DNA from: Enterobacter sp. 10-1
GTDB lineage: Bacteria; Pseudomonadota; Gammaproteobacteria; Enterobacterales; Enterobacteriaceae
NCBI GenBank assembly: GCA_002270295.1
Contig: NISF01000001.1
Coordinates: forward strand, 310,001-374,000
Direction of reading: 5' to 3'
DNA length: 64,000 bases
The translations under genes and the position numbers were made by a program. The notes under the pieces were generated by a model, which made no database searches, was not told the origin of the DNA, and saw only the letters and a list, made by a program, of their open reading frames with translations. Below, piece after piece: positions 1 through 9,751 of this stretch (positions within the stretch are counted from its first letter, which is position 1; every line of letters starts with the position of its first letter).

Positions 1-291
1 AAGAACAAAGAGATCCCCGGCGCCGCAGGGCCTTATCGACGCTTTTAGCGTCTCAAGGCCGTCGCTTACGTACTGGTTCGCCATATATGAATAAGAAGAG
101 ATCTCCGTTGACGGCGGGATATCCGTAAGGCGACCGCCACTATAGTTTTTTAATAATAATTCAAGATCCAGGTAAGCGTAGTGTTCGGTATCGGGTTTAA
201 TTATCTTACTCTGCCGATCGGGTGAGCTTATTTGTTCATGCATAGAAAATGCCCGCAATTTTAATTGTTCACAGGGAGCGTCTGAACTCAT
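1..291 (-). CDS. Unrecognised protein, N-terminal part only (runs off the window)
   Basis: An uninterrupted minus-strand frame of 97 codons starts at an ATG at 289-291 and leaves the window at base 1, so only the N-terminal part is seen. The translation is hydrophilic, with no signal peptide or membrane segment. It starts MSSDAPCEQLKLRAF and later contains the stretches LDLELLLKNY and TEISSYSYMAN. I recognise no family. There is no strong Shine-Dalgarno sequence before this ATG, and a second in-frame ATG (codon 17, at 241-243) could be the true start. The DNA here and just upstream is richer in A+T than the rest of the window, which fits a horizontally acquired accessory gene. The existence of the gene is an inference from the open frame alone. 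Confidence 0.4.
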   Translation of the reverse strand, partial: MSSDAPCEQLKLRAFSMHEQISSPDRQSKIIKPDTEHYAYLDLELLLKNYSGGRLTDIPPSTEISSYSYMANQYVSDGLETLKASIRPCGAGDLFVL

Positions 292-793
292 GGTGAAAAT
301 GATAAGGCGGGTTGTGTTGTTTTTGGTAGTTAATTTATCTTAAGTAATCTTTAGTACGGAAGGTTGCCATTTTAATCATTGAACCTCAGATCTTTTTATT
401 TCTTATTTTTCTTTAGGTTCTGACTTATATCATTGACATTTTTAATTTATTTCATTGCTGGTTTCGACAGGGCGCGATCTAAAGACGGGAGGGCTCTATT
501 TTTGCCCGTGCTGAAGCGGAATAAATGCTTAACTTTCGCCGCCGCCGCAAAAGATCGTTATAAGTAAGGGATCCTCTATCAGGCCGGAGATGAAGTCAAC
601 ACTATTCACCCCTTCCTGAACGGCTATTTAAAACAATGTGTAGCGATAAAGTAAAAATAAAGCGATGTCATTAATGCTGGCGATAAATAATAAAGGAGAG
701 CGGAGTGCCATTCATCCGCCGTTTTGTCCCCTCATGAGGGCTCATAAGGGGATTTTCCGGTGCGTAAAGCCAACGGCCAGCCGCCGCCGCGGC
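292..793. other. Intergenic region, AT-rich, no intact gene
   Basis: About 500 bases lie between the divergent start of the partial gene and the 3' end of the GNAT gene. The first part is AT-rich and may hold the promoter of the partial gene. A plus-strand open stretch of 28 codons at 568-654 ends in a stop and reads like protein (it contains AGDEVNTIHPFLNGYLK), but it has no start codon. It may be the last trace of a lost gene. No RNA gene or repeat was recognised. Confidence 0.4.
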
Positions 794-1660
794 TCAGGCA
801 TGCGATAGCGTCGGGAACATCAGCTTGTTGCCCTTAAAAATGTTCTCTTTTGCGGTATAGATAAATAAAAAGTCGTCACCCTCGATTTTTTCATACTCGC
901 CGATTCGACCTTCGATCGGGGTGAAGCCTAAAATCGCCAGCTGAGTTTGTTGGTCGGCGAGCTCATTGACGATCGCTGACATCGAACGGGTGGCGTCGCA
1001 GAAAATATCGAAGCAGATTAGCGCGCGATCGTTTTGCATCGCGATCGCCACGGCACCATTTTTTTCCGAATAGTAGACGAAGTGCTTCATAAACGCGGAG
1101 CAATAGAACATCAGCAGGCCGAAGTTATCGTGCGCCGAGAGCTGAGAGAAGGGATTGGATTTTTGATAATAGTGCTTCAGGATCGCCACATCGCTCTCTT
1201 TATCCATATCAAGCCGGCGGAAGTCTCCCGGGGTTGGAGTCACCGGCAGGGTATATTGATACTCATCGTACTGCTCGAAACCAAATCGTGGATAGAAATC
1301 CACGGTAGTAGAGTTAGCAAACAGAAAGATCGCATCAGCTTTATCTTTCCAGTCATCCAGAATGTGGTTAATCAACCGCGTCGCGAGGCCTTTATCGCGA
1401 TGGTCGGTATCGGTCATCACGGTGCCGATCTGAATATAATGGACGATCTTTCCTTGCCACTTCAGATCGATGACGTTGGCGGAGGCATTAGCGATAACTC
1501 TATTATTATCAACGAAAGCGTAGGGAATATATGACCCGGTCCAGTAGCCTTTTTTGTACCAGTCCTTAAATGAGAGATCAAAGGTCTTAATAGCCAGGTC
1601 AATGAAGCTGTTCCTTAACGCATCATTATCCATAACCTGTTTGACTAATTTGTATTTCAT
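794..1660 (-). CDS. GNAT-family N-acetyltransferase
   Basis: A 288-residue protein with an N-terminal GNAT fold. The acetyl-CoA-binding motif A is seen around residues 76-100 (IQIGTVMTDTDHRDKGLATRL), with the R-x-x-G-x-A type pyrophosphate loop at about 88-93. A YPRFGFEQY motif follows, typical of the C-terminal end of the GNAT core. The remaining ~130 residues form a second domain, as in two-domain GNAT proteins that act on small molecules; the acceptor is unknown. I chose the ATG at 1660 because AAGGAAG lies about 10 bases upstream; a longer frame to 1795 lacks a ribosome site. It stands alone, flanked by relic DNA. Confidence 0.8.
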   Translation of the reverse strand: MKYKLVKQVMDNDALRNSFIDLAIKTFDLSFKDWYKKGYWTGSYIPYAFVDNNRVIANASANVIDLKWQGKIVHYIQIGTVMTDTDHRDKGLATRLINHILDDWKDKADAIFLFANSTTVDFYPRFGFEQYDEYQYTLPVTPTPGDFRRLDMDKESDVAILKHYYQKSNPFSQLSAHDNFGLLMFYCSAFMKHFVYYSEKNGAVAIAMQNDRALICFDIFCDATRSMSAIVNELADQQTQLAILGFTPIEGRIGEYEKIEGDDFLFIYTAKENIFKGNKLMFPTLSHA

Positions 1661-1876
1661 TGGCCGGTCTTCCTTTTTATTTATTGTGCTACACGACAGT
1701 GCTAATACTAAATTAATATTAAAAATCAATGACTCATCTATACAGTTAAGTATGAACGGTTCACGATATTTGTACACCCCGCAGCCCGCAGTCATTTCTC
1801 AGGACGTTGGCTCGGTCACAGTAAATAAGGGGAAGCGGGCTCTTTGCCGACTTTGCGGAGGTTGTTGCGCGAGGGG

Positions 1877-2094
1877 ACGGCGATTACCGCCGGAGCAGTG
1901 GTGACCAAAGACGTGCCGCCGTATGCTGTGGTGGGTGGTAATCCGCCAAATTTATCAAATACCGCTTTGCGGAGTCAGATATTCAGCGTCTGCTTGCGCT
2001 GAACCTCTACGTTTTGCCGGAAGACGACCTGCTGGCGCTGCTGTCCGGCGAGGATATTACGGCGCTGGAGCAGGCGGTGCGGCGCTATCGCTAG
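1877..2094 (+). pseudogene. Relic of a hexapeptide-repeat (XAT/CatB-type) acetyltransferase, frameshifted
   Basis: Plus-strand translation from 1877 gives TAITAGAVVTKDVPPYAVVGGNP, the hallmark C-terminal turn of left-handed beta-helix acyltransferases (GAVVTKDVPPYAVVGGNPAK). At about 1941-1950 one base seems to be missing (CCGCCAAA where CCGGCCAAA is expected). After shifting frame the sequence continues FIKYRFAESDIQRLLAL and ends at the TAG at 2092-2094. The catalytic N-terminal two thirds are absent upstream. So this is a 5'-truncated, frameshifted remnant with no function. The family assignment is confident from the motif; the original substrate is not known. Confidence 0.8.
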
Positions 2095-2516
2095 CTCGTC
2101 AGGCGCGAAAAGGCCCGGAGCAAAAGGGCTCCGGGCGAGTCCCGGTTTACTTCGCCGCGACGGGGGGGAGTCGAGATAGCCCTCCTGGCCCCCGCCTTTC
2201 AGCGCAGCGCGGATAAAGGGTAGCGATTAAATAGCATGATGCGTCTCCCAGGAGTCCGTTCGCCGCCGGCGCGTAAACCCTCGCGCCCCCCGGAACGGAC
2301 CTTGAATAAATGATGGACGCAGAATAGTCCCCGGCTATTTTTAATGAAATGACAAAAGTGTTAATAGACTATTGCTGATTTTGTCTAAAAACAAAAAATG
2401 GCTAAACTTAATAAATGCAGAGTGATATAACGCGCTCAAGGTCATGACCCCTATCATAAATAGGTAGGGGAAATGTGGTATCATCCCGCCTTTCCCTTTT
2501 CGTTTGGGCTCTTTTT
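2095..2516. other. Intergenic region upstream of cadC with possible minus-strand relic
   Basis: Reading the minus strand from about 2260 to 2146 gives short coding-like segments (MLFNRYPLSALR, then in another frame IRAALKGGGQEGYLDS) that meet at frame breaks, one of them at a run of seven G/C bases near 2161-2167. These end just before a hairpin at 2113-2136. This may be the decayed 3' end of a minus-strand gene. The AT-rich stretch 2330-2500 precedes cadC and should carry its promoter. Confidence 0.35.
2113..2136 (-). terminator. Rho-independent-type hairpin, minus direction
   Basis: A perfect 9-bp stem GCCCGGAGC/GCTCCGGGC with a 6-base loop. On the minus strand it is followed by CCTTTT, so it would terminate transcription coming from the decayed minus-strand segment to its right. 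Confidence 0.5.
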
Positions 2517-4028
2517 ATGCAACAACCTGTTGTTCGCGTTGGAGAATGGCTGGTTACCCCCTCTGTTAACCAAATTAGCCGGAAGGGACGCCAGCTTACC
2601 CTTGAACCGCGCTTGATCGATCTTCTGGTTTTCTTTGCCCGCCACCCTGGCGAGGTGCTCAGCAGGGATGAACTTATTGATAATGTCTGGACGCGCAACG
2701 TTGTGACCAGCCATGTTGTCACCCAGAGCATTTCTGAACTGCGCAAGTCGTTGAAGGATGGCGACGACGGTAGCCTCGAATATATCGCAACGGTACCGAA
2801 GCGCGGCTATAAGCTGACGGTGCCGGCTATCTGGTGTACGGAGGAGGGGGAAGAGCTGACGCCGCTCGCGCCGCAGGCGATGCCGGAAGCCACTGCGCCA
2901 TCTTCGCCCGCCGCGCCCGACGTTCAACCCCCAACCAGAACCGAGAAACGTAAGCGGATCAGCACCTTTATTGTCTGGGGTCTGTTCCTGCTGGCGCTGG
3001 GAACCTGCGTGGCGCTGGTGGCGCTGTCGAGCATCGAATCGCGCGCGCCGGTCAATAAAGCCCGCCTGCTGTTAAACCCGCGCGATATCGATATCCACCT
3101 GCTTGACGGCAACTCCTGCACCAACTGGGCGTCCCAGCACTCCTACGCGGTGGGGCTTGGCAGCCTGGTCACCACGTCGCTGAATACCTTCTCCACCTTT
3201 ATGGTGCATGATAAAACCAACTACAACATCAACGAACCGAGCAGTTCCGGTAAAACCCTGACCATCGAGTTCGTCAACCAGCGGCACTATCGCGCCCAGC
3301 AGTGCTTTATGTCGGTGCAGATGGTGGATAACGCCGACGGCTCCACCATGATGGACAAGCGCTATTTCATCACCAGCGACAACCAGCTGTCGATTCAAAA
3401 CGACCTGCTGAACAGCCTGTCGGAAGCGCTGAAGCAGCCGTGGCCGGAGCGTATGCAGACCATGCTTAAGCAGTACCAGCCGTCGCAAAGCATAGCGCTG
3501 ACCCATTTCTATCAGTCGCATCAGCTATTAATGAATGGTGATGTCGATTCATTAGGGAAAGCCAGTGCGCTGCTTGATGACGTGATTAAACAAGCCCCTG
3601 ACTTTTCCTATGCGTATGCGGAAAAGGCGCTGGTAGATGTATTACGCCATTCGCAACAGCCGCTGGATGAACAGCAGCTCGCGGCGCTGTACGCAGAAAT
3701 AAACCGGGTTGGCGATATGCCGGGTATTAAAGATCTGGCGGTGTTTTATCAAATTAAAGCCGTCGATATGCTAGGGCAGGGGAAAGTAGACGAAGCGTAC
3801 CACGCGATTAATACCGGCATCGACCTGGAAATGTCGTGGATGAATTATGTGCTGCTGGGTAAAGTCTACGAAATGAAGGGGGAGAACCGGGAAGCCGCCG
3901 ATGCTTACCTGACCGCCTTTAATTTACGTCCGGGCGAAAACACTTTTTACTGGATTGAAAACGCGGTATTCCAGACCTCGGTTACGCGCGTTGTGCCATA
4001 TCTCGATAACTTCCTCTCTTCAGAATAA
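2517..4028 (+). CDS. cadC: CadC, membrane-bound pH/lysine-responsive activator of cadBA
   Basis: A 503-residue one-component regulator of the ToxR type. Residues 1-104 form a winged-helix DNA-binding domain (MQQPVVRVGEWLVTPS start, EPRLIDLLVFFA, TVPKRGYKL). A proline-rich linker follows, then a single membrane helix at about 149-171, then a periplasmic sensor domain. Two periplasmic cysteines (in DGNSCTNW and AQQCFMSV) match the redox-switch pair of E. coli CadC. In the known system low pH and lysine, the latter via the lysine permease, switch CadC on, while cadaverine inhibits it. The start at 2517 matches the family; the ribosome site is weak, as expected for a protein kept at low copy number. 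It lies 365 bases upstream of its target cadBA in the same orientation. Confidence 0.97.
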   Translation: MQQPVVRVGEWLVTPSVNQISRKGRQLTLEPRLIDLLVFFARHPGEVLSRDELIDNVWTRNVVTSHVVTQSISELRKSLKDGDDGSLEYIATVPKRGYKLTVPAIWCTEEGEELTPLAPQAMPEATAPSSPAAPDVQPPTRTEKRKRISTFIVWGLFLLALGTCVALVALSSIESRAPVNKARLLLNPRDIDIHLLDGNSCTNWASQHSYAVGLGSLVTTSLNTFSTFMVHDKTNYNINEPSSSGKTLTIEFVNQRHYRAQQCFMSVQMVDNADGSTMMDKRYFITSDNQLSIQNDLLNSLSEALKQPWPERMQTMLKQYQPSQSIALTHFYQSHQLLMNGDVDSLGKASALLDDVIKQAPDFSYAYAEKALVDVLRHSQQPLDEQQLAALYAEINRVGDMPGIKDLAVFYQIKAVDMLGQGKVDEAYHAINTGIDLEMSWMNYVLLGKVYEMKGENREAADAYLTAFNLRPGENTFYWIENAVFQTSVTRVVPYLDNFLSSE

Positions 4029-4031
4029 GTA

Positions 4032-4070
4032 AACCCTCACCGCGCGAATGGTTTCGGGCCTGGTGAGGTT
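4032..4070 (+). terminator. Hairpin after cadC
   Basis: CCTCACC and GGTGAGG at 4035-4041 and 4062-4068 can pair a few bases after the cadC stop. There is no T run, so it is a weak terminator or only separates cadC from cadBA. Confidence 0.35.
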
Positions 4071-4393
4071 AAACTTATGTTTCTCATGAGGCCGGTGGTT
4101 GTTATATTTATGCGGTAATTTAACTGCCGGTTGCAACACATTTTCAACACTGAGAGCGTATTGTAACTGACTGTAATTTAATGATGTTTATCTTTTTATG
4201 ATATCAACATGTCATCCTGATATGTTAATCCAAAAAGGTCAAAGTATCATTTGTCTGACGTTTGCTGTTATTTCACTTTATCTTTAGGACTTATCTCGTA
4301 TGAGTCAGTAATCTTATTGGCAGTTGGTCGGGTCAATAAAAGATTCACTATCATGATCTGTACCTCCCAAATAAACTTAGGAGAAAAGCAAAC
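4071..4393 (+). promoter_or_regulatory. cadBA promoter region (expected CadC sites)
   Basis: An AT-rich region of about 320 bases between cadC and cadB, containing several T-rich and ATGATATCAACATGT-like stretches at roughly 4130-4270. In E. coli CadC binds two AT-rich sites upstream of the cadBA promoter and displaces H-NS. The same arrangement is inferred here by position and composition. I did not locate the exact CadC boxes. A ribosome site TAGGAGAA lies just before the cadB ATG. Confidence 0.6.
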
Positions 4394-5731
4394 ATGAGTT
4401 CTGCCAAGAAGATCGGGCTATTTGCCTGTACCGGCGTGGTCGCCGGTAATATGATGGGGAGCGGTATTGCATTATTACCCGCGAACCTCGCCAGTATCGG
4501 TTCAATTGCTATCTGGGGGTGGGTGATTTCTATTATTGGCGCAATGTCTTTGGCTTATGTTTATGCCCGACTGGCGACCAAAAATCCGCAGCAGGGGGGG
4601 CCAATTGCGTACGCTGGTGAAATATCTCCGGCGTTCGGTTTTCAGACCGGGGTGCTTTATTATCATGCCAACTGGATTGGTAACCTGGCGATCGGGATTA
4701 CCGCCGTATCTTATCTGTCGACATTCTTCCCAATATTAAATAACCCGGTTCCGGCCGGTATCGCCTGTATCGCGATCGTCTGGGTATTTACCTTCGTTAA
4801 TATGCTCGGTGGGACCTGGGTTAGCCGCCTGACGACAATTGGTCTGGTGCTGGTATTAATTCCGGTGGTCATGACGGCGGTTGTCGGCTGGCACTGGTTT
4901 GACGCTGCAACCTATCAGGCCAACTGGAACACCTCCACCACCCCCGACAGCCACGCGGTAATCAAAAGTATCCTGCTGTGCCTGTGGGCTTTCGTCGGGG
5001 TTGAATCCGCTGCCGTCAGTACCGGGATGGTGAAAAACCCGAAACGTACCGTGCCGCTGGCCACCATGCTGGGTACCGCGCTGGCAGGTATCGTTTATAT
5101 CGCCGCAACTCAGGTGATTGCCGGGATGTACCCTGCAGCCCAGATGGCCGCATCGGGCGCACCGTTCGCCATTAGCGCTTCAACTATCCTCGGCGGCTGG
5201 GCGGCTCCGATGGTTTCCGCCTTCACCGCCTTTGCCTGCCTGACGTCTCTCGGTTCCTGGATGATGCTGGTTGGACAGGCCGGCGTACGTGCCGCCAACG
5301 ACGGCAACTTCCCGAAAATCTACGGCGAGCTTGATAGCAACGGTAACCCGAAAAAAGGCCTGCTGCTGGCGGCGGTGAAAATGACCGTGCTGATGGTGCT
5401 GATTACCCTGATGAACTCCAGCGGCGGTAAAGCATCTGACCTGTTCGGCGAGCTGACCGGCATCGCGGTACTGCTGACCATGCTGCCTTACTTCTACTCC
5501 TGCGTTGACCTGATTCGCTTCGAAGGCATCAACATCCGTAACCTGGTTAGCCTGATTTGTTCGGTGCTGGGCTGCGGCTTCTGCTTCATCGCCCTGATGG
5601 GGGCAAGCTCCTTCGAACTGGCCGGTACCTTTATCGTCAGCCTGATTATCCTGATGTTCTACGGCCGCAAAATGCACCAGCGCCAGCATGAAAATGACCC
5701 TGCTGACAACTCTACCGCTGGCGCGCATTAA
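4394..5731 (+). CDS. cadB: CadB, lysine/cadaverine antiporter
   Basis: A 445-residue inner-membrane protein of the APC superfamily with about 12 hydrophobic helices. It imports lysine in exchange for cadaverine, so that with CadA it consumes cytoplasmic protons. The N-terminal stretch KKIGLFACTGVVAGNMMGSGIALLP holds the glycine-rich helix-1 motif of basic amino-acid antiporters and is nearly identical to E. coli CadB as I recall it. It starts after a good ribosome site and is followed 82 bases later by cadA; the two are co-transcribed in related bacteria. Transcription is expected to depend on CadC. Confidence 0.97.
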   Translation: MSSAKKIGLFACTGVVAGNMMGSGIALLPANLASIGSIAIWGWVISIIGAMSLAYVYARLATKNPQQGGPIAYAGEISPAFGFQTGVLYYHANWIGNLAIGITAVSYLSTFFPILNNPVPAGIACIAIVWVFTFVNMLGGTWVSRLTTIGLVLVLIPVVMTAVVGWHWFDAATYQANWNTSTTPDSHAVIKSILLCLWAFVGVESAAVSTGMVKNPKRTVPLATMLGTALAGIVYIAATQVIAGMYPAAQMAASGAPFAISASTILGGWAAPMVSAFTAFACLTSLGSWMMLVGQAGVRAANDGNFPKIYGELDSNGNPKKGLLLAAVKMTVLMVLITLMNSSGGKASDLFGELTGIAVLLTMLPYFYSCVDLIRFEGINIRNLVSLICSVLGCGFCFIALMGASSFELAGTFIVSLIILMFYGRKMHQRQHENDPADNSTAGAH

Positions 5732-5813
5732 TCAGTAACCCCTTTTCCTGGAGCTCCTTCCTGCACCTGTCACCACGCGACGGGAGGGGCTTTCTATATC
5801 TGGAGATTTGACT

Positions 5814-7961
5814 ATGAACGTTATCGCAATCATGAATCATATGGGCGTCTACTTTAAAGAAGAGCCTATCCGTGAGCTGCATCGCGCCCTTGAACGCCTG
5901 GACTTCCGTATTGTCTATCCGAACGACCGCGAAGATTTACTGAAACTTATCGAAAATAACTCCCGCCTGTGCGGCGTTATCTTCGACTGGGATAAATACA
6001 ATCTTGAGCTGTGCGAAGAGATCAGCAAGCTGAACGAATATATGCCGCTGTACGCTTTCGCCAACACCTACTCCACGCTGGACGTAAGCCTCAACGATCT
6101 GCGCATGCAGGTTCGCTTCTTCGAATATGCGCTGGGCGCGGCCGACGACATCGCCGACAAAATCAAACAGAACACCGATGAATATATCGATGCTATTCTG
6201 CCGCCGCTGACCAAAGCGCTGTTCAAATACGTGCGTGAAGGCAAATACACCTTCTGTACCCCAGGCCACATGGGCGGTACCGCCTTCCAGAAAAGCCCGG
6301 TCGGCAGCATCTTCTACGATTTCTTTGGCCCGAACACCATGAAATCGGATATCTCCATCTCGGTTTCTGAGCTCGGCTCCCTGCTGGATCACAGCGGCCC
6401 GCATAAAGAAGCGGAAGAGTATATCGCCCGCGTATTTAACGCTGAACGCAGCTACATGGTGACCAACGGGACCTCTACCGCCAACAAAATCGTCGGCATG
6501 TACTCCGCTCCGGCCGGCAGCACCGTGCTGATTGACCGTAACTGCCACAAATCGCTGACCCATCTGATGATGATGAGCGACATTACGCCAATCTACTTCC
6601 GCCCGACCCGTAACGCCTACGGTATCCTCGGCGGTATCCCGCAGAGCGAATTCCAGCACGCGACCATCGCGAAGCGCGTTAAAGAGACCCCGAACGCCAC
6701 CTGGCCGGTGCATGCGGTGATCACCAACTCCACCTACGACGGTCTGCTGTACAACACCGACTTCATCAAGAAAAACCTCGATGTGAAATCCATCCACTTT
6801 GACTCTGCGTGGGTGCCTTACACCAACTTCTCGCCAATCTATGCCGGTAAATGCGGGATGAGCGGCGGTCGTGTGGAAGGGAAAATCATCTACGAAACCC
6901 AGTCCACCCACAAGCTGCTGGCGGCGTTCTCCCAGGCTTCAATGATCCACGTGAAAGGTGATATCAACGAAGAAACCTTTAACGAAGCCTACATGATGCA
7001 CACCACCACCTCCCCGCACTACGGGATCGTGGCGTCCACCGAAACCGCCGCGGCGATGATGAAAGGTAACGCCGGTAAGCGTCTGATCGACGGCTCTATT
7101 GAACGTTCTATTAAGTTCCGTAAAGAGATCAAACGTCTGAAAGGCGAGTCCGAGGGCTGGTTCTTCGACGTATGGCAGCCGGAGCATATCGACGGGGCTG
7201 AATGCTGGCCGCTGCGCTCTGACAGCGCATGGCACGGTTTCAAAAACATCGATAACGAACACATGTACCTCGATCCGATTAAAGTCACTCTGCTGACTCC
7301 GGGGATGAAAAAAGACGGCACCATGGACGAGTTCGGTATTCCGGCCAGCATCGTGGCGAAATACCTCGACGAACACGGCATCGTGGTGGAGAAAACCGGT
7401 CCGTACAACCTGCTGTTCCTGTTCAGCATTGGTATCGACAAAACCAAGGCCCTGAGCCTGCTGCGCGCGCTGACCGACTTCAAACGCGCGTTCGATCTGA
7501 ACCTGCGTGTGAAAAACATGCTGCCGTCTCTGTACCGTGAAGATCCTGAATTCTATGAAAACATGCGCGTTCAGGAGCTGGCGCAGAACATTCACAAACT
7601 GGTTGAGCATCACAACCTGCCGGACCTGATGTTCCGTGCGTTCGAAGTGCTGCCAAAAATGATAGTAACGCCGTACGCCGCGTTCCAGAAAGAGCTGCAC
7701 GGTCAGACGGAAGAAGTCTATCTCGAAGAGATGGTCGGTCGCGTCAATGCCAACATGATCCTGCCGTATCCTCCGGGAGTTCCGCTGGTTATGCCGGGTG
7801 AAATGATCGCCGAAGAGAGCCGTCCGGTGCTGGAATTCCTGCAGATGCTGTGCGAAATCGGCGCCCACTACCCGGGCTTCGAAACCGATATCCACGGCGC
7901 ATACCGTCAGGCGGATGGTCGCTACACCGTTAAGGTGCTGAAAGACGAAAACAACAAGTAA
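5814..7961 (+). CDS. cadA: CadA, inducible lysine decarboxylase
   Basis: A 715-residue PLP-dependent fold-type I decarboxylase that converts lysine to cadaverine and CO2. The N-terminal wing domain (about 1-130) resembles a response-regulator fold, followed by the PLP core and a C-terminal domain. The PLP-binding lysine lies in [10 protein letters not shown] (about residue 367) after DSAW and HFD motifs. Length and sequence match E. coli CadA almost throughout, so the decameric, ppGpp-inhibited enzyme is expected. I chose ATG 5814 because TGGAG lies 9 bases upstream and the family begins MNVIAI; an upstream TTG at 5808 is less likely. It works with CadB in acid resistance. Confidence 0.98.
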   Translation: MNVIAIMNHMGVYFKEEPIRELHRALERLDFRIVYPNDREDLLKLIENNSRLCGVIFDWDKYNLELCEEISKLNEYMPLYAFANTYSTLDVSLNDLRMQVRFFEYALGAADDIADKIKQNTDEYIDAILPPLTKALFKYVREGKYTFCTPGHMGGTAFQKSPVGSIFYDFFGPNTMKSDISISVSELGSLLDHSGPHKEAEEYIARVFNAERSYMVTNGTSTANKIVGMYSAPAGSTVLIDRNCHKSLTHLMMMSDITPIYFRPTRNAYGILGGIPQSEFQHATIAKRVKETPNATWPVHAVITNSTYDGLLYNTDFIKKNLDVKSIHFDSAWVPYTNFSPIYAGKCGMSGGRVEGKIIYETQSTHKLLAAFSQASMIHVKGDINEETFNEAYMMHTTTSPHYGIVASTETAAAMMKGNAGKRLIDGSIERSIKFRKEIKRLKGESEGWFFDVWQPEHIDGAECWPLRSDSAWHGFKNIDNEHMYLDPIKVTLLTPGMKKDGTMDEFGIPASIVAKYLDEHGIVVEKTGPYNLLFLFSIGIDKTKALSLLRALTDFKRAFDLNLRVKNMLPSLYREDPEFYENMRVQELAQNIHKLVEHHNLPDLMFRAFEVLPKMIVTPYAAFQKELHGQTEEVYLEEMVGRVNANMILPYPPGVPLVMPGEMIAEESRPVLEFLQMLCEIGAHYPGFETDIHGAYRQADGRYTVKVLKDENNK

Positions 7962-7973
7962 CTGAAGCACCGA

Positions 7974-8001
7974 AGGGAAGTGGCCTGCCGCTTCCCTTTT
8001 T
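7974..8001 (+). terminator. Terminator after cadA
   Basis: GGGAAG and CTTCCC pair around a short loop and are followed by TTTTT, 13 bases after the cadA stop codon. It lies just before the ribosome site of dtpC and may allow partial read-through. Confidence 0.75.
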
Positions 8002-8020
8002 CACGCTGCAAGGAGACCTC

Positions 8021-9493
8021 ATGAAAACACCCTCACAGCCGCGCGCGATCTATTACATCGTGGCGATTCAAATCTGGGAATACTTCAGCTTTTATGGCAT
8101 GCGTGCCTTACTTATCCTCTATCTCACCCATCAGCTTGGCTTTGATGACAGCCACGCCATCAGTCTGTTTAGCGCCTACGCCTCTCTGGTTTACGTTACC
8201 CCCATTCTTGGCGGCTGGCTTGCCGACCGCCTGCTCGGCAATCGCACGGCGGTCATTGCCGGCGCGCTGCTGATGACGCTCGGCCACGTGGTGCTCGGCG
8301 TCGAATCCGACTCAACCTGGAGCCTGTACCTCGCGCTGGCGATCATTATCTGCGGCTATGGCCTGTTCAAATCCAACATCAGCTGCCTGCTCGGCGAGCT
8401 GTATGCCGTTGACGATCATCGTCGCGACGGCGGTTTTTCGCTGCTCTACGCGGCGGGGAACGTCGGCTCAATCGCCGCGCCGATTGCCTGCGGGCTGACC
8501 GCCCAGTGGTACGGCTGGCACATTGGCTTTGCGCTGGCGGGGATCGGCATGTTTATCGGTTTGCTGATTTTCTTAAGCGGCAGCCGCTACTTCAGCCACA
8601 CCCGCGGCGTCGACAAGCAGGCGCTGCGGGCGGTGACGTTTGTGCTGCCAGCCTGGGGCTGGCTGGCGGTGATGCTATGCGTGGCGCCGGTGTTCTTTAC
8701 GCTGCTGCTGGAAAATAACTGGTCCGGCTATCTGCTGGCGATCGTCTGCGTGTTTGCCGCCCAGATGGTGGCGCGGATTATGATCCGCTCTCCGCAGCAC
8801 CGCCGGGCGCTGTGGCAAATCGTTCTGCTGATGCTGACCGGCACGCTGTTCTGGGTTCTGGCGCAGCAGGGCGGCAGCTCGATCAGCCTGTTTATCGACC
8901 ACTTCGTTAACCGGCGCCTGCTGAATATTGAAGTGCCGACGGCGCTGTTCCAGTCGGTCAACGCGGTGGCGGTGATGGCGGCGGGCGTAGTGCTGGCGTG
9001 GCTGATGCGCCCGGAAGGCGCAGCCCGCTCCGCGCTGCGGGTATGGCTGAAATTTGCCTTTGGCCTGGTGCTGATGGGCTGCGGATTTATGCTGCTGGCG
9101 CTTAACGCCCGCCACGCAGCCGTCGACGGCCAGGCCTCAATGGGGCTGATGGTCGGCGGGCTGGCGCTGATGGGATTTGCCGAGCTGTTTATCGACCCGG
9201 TGGCGATGGCGCAGATTACCCGCCTCAACATGCCCGGCGTGACCGGGGTGCTGACCGGTATTTACATGCTCGCCACCGGCGCGGTCGCCAACTGGCTGGC
9301 GGGGATGGTGGCGCAGCGGACCACCGAATCGCAAATCAGCGAAACGGCCATTGCCGCTTATCAGCACTTTTTCTCCCAGATGGGCGCATGGACGCTCGGC
9401 TGCGTGGCGGCGATCGTGGTGCTGGCGTTTGCCGCAACCTGCAGCCTCGGCAAACGTCGCGCCGCCGGCGAAATTCCCGGCGGCGGCGCGTAA
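8021..9493 (+). CDS. dtpC: DtpC, proton-dependent di/tripeptide transporter
   Basis: A 490-residue inner-membrane protein of the POT/PTR2 family with about 14 hydrophobic helices. The [20 protein letters not shown] segment on helix 1 carries the ExxER-like signature (EYFSFYGMR), and [10 protein letters not shown] is the family loop after helix 2. It imports small peptides with protons. The sequence and its place between cadA and lysU match dtpC (yjdL) of E. coli. In that species dtpC expression is linked to the cad locus, perhaps to supply lysine-containing peptides. Ribosome site AAGGAG lies before the ATG. Confidence 0.95.
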   Translation: MKTPSQPRAIYYIVAIQIWEYFSFYGMRALLILYLTHQLGFDDSHAISLFSAYASLVYVTPILGGWLADRLLGNRTAVIAGALLMTLGHVVLGVESDSTWSLYLALAIIICGYGLFKSNISCLLGELYAVDDHRRDGGFSLLYAAGNVGSIAAPIACGLTAQWYGWHIGFALAGIGMFIGLLIFLSGSRYFSHTRGVDKQALRAVTFVLPAWGWLAVMLCVAPVFFTLLLENNWSGYLLAIVCVFAAQMVARIMIRSPQHRRALWQIVLLMLTGTLFWVLAQQGGSSISLFIDHFVNRRLLNIEVPTALFQSVNAVAVMAAGVVLAWLMRPEGAARSALRVWLKFAFGLVLMGCGFMLLALNARHAAVDGQASMGLMVGGLALMGFAELFIDPVAMAQITRLNMPGVTGVLTGIYMLATGAVANWLAGMVAQRTTESQISETAIAAYQHFFSQMGAWTLGCVAAIVVLAFAATCSLGKRRAAGEIPGGGA

Positions 9494-9751
9494 GCCATGA
9501 GGCTATCGCAAGTGCGGGAGCGGCATACGCTCCTTGCACCGTTCAATAATCAGGAGGAGGATATTCTGGCTGGTGCGGAAGCCGAAGACTAAAAATCGTT
9601 AGTGAAGCGATGGCTGAGTGAGATCGGCCGGAAGTGAAGCCAGGTTCGTTAAGATTGTTCTCCGGTGATGACGCCCGAGACGGGCCGCGCCGGATGGTGA
9701 CCTGGTTCAATTATCGAAGCAAGTTTGAAAGCAGGGTTATGAGGAACCAAC

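Noticed and set aside
568-654. 28-codon protein-like frame (AGDEVNTIHPFLNGYLK) before the GNAT gene
   Set aside because: Too short and without start codon to call a gene or relic; noted only in the intergenic entry.
6939-7970. Minus-strand frames opposite cadA
   Set aside because: Antisense shadows; cadA itself is a full-length, family-matching gene.
9497-9592. 31-codon plus-strand frame between dtpC and lysU
   Set aside because: It has no ribosome site, no recognised family and lies in a likely leader region; chance is the simplest explanation.
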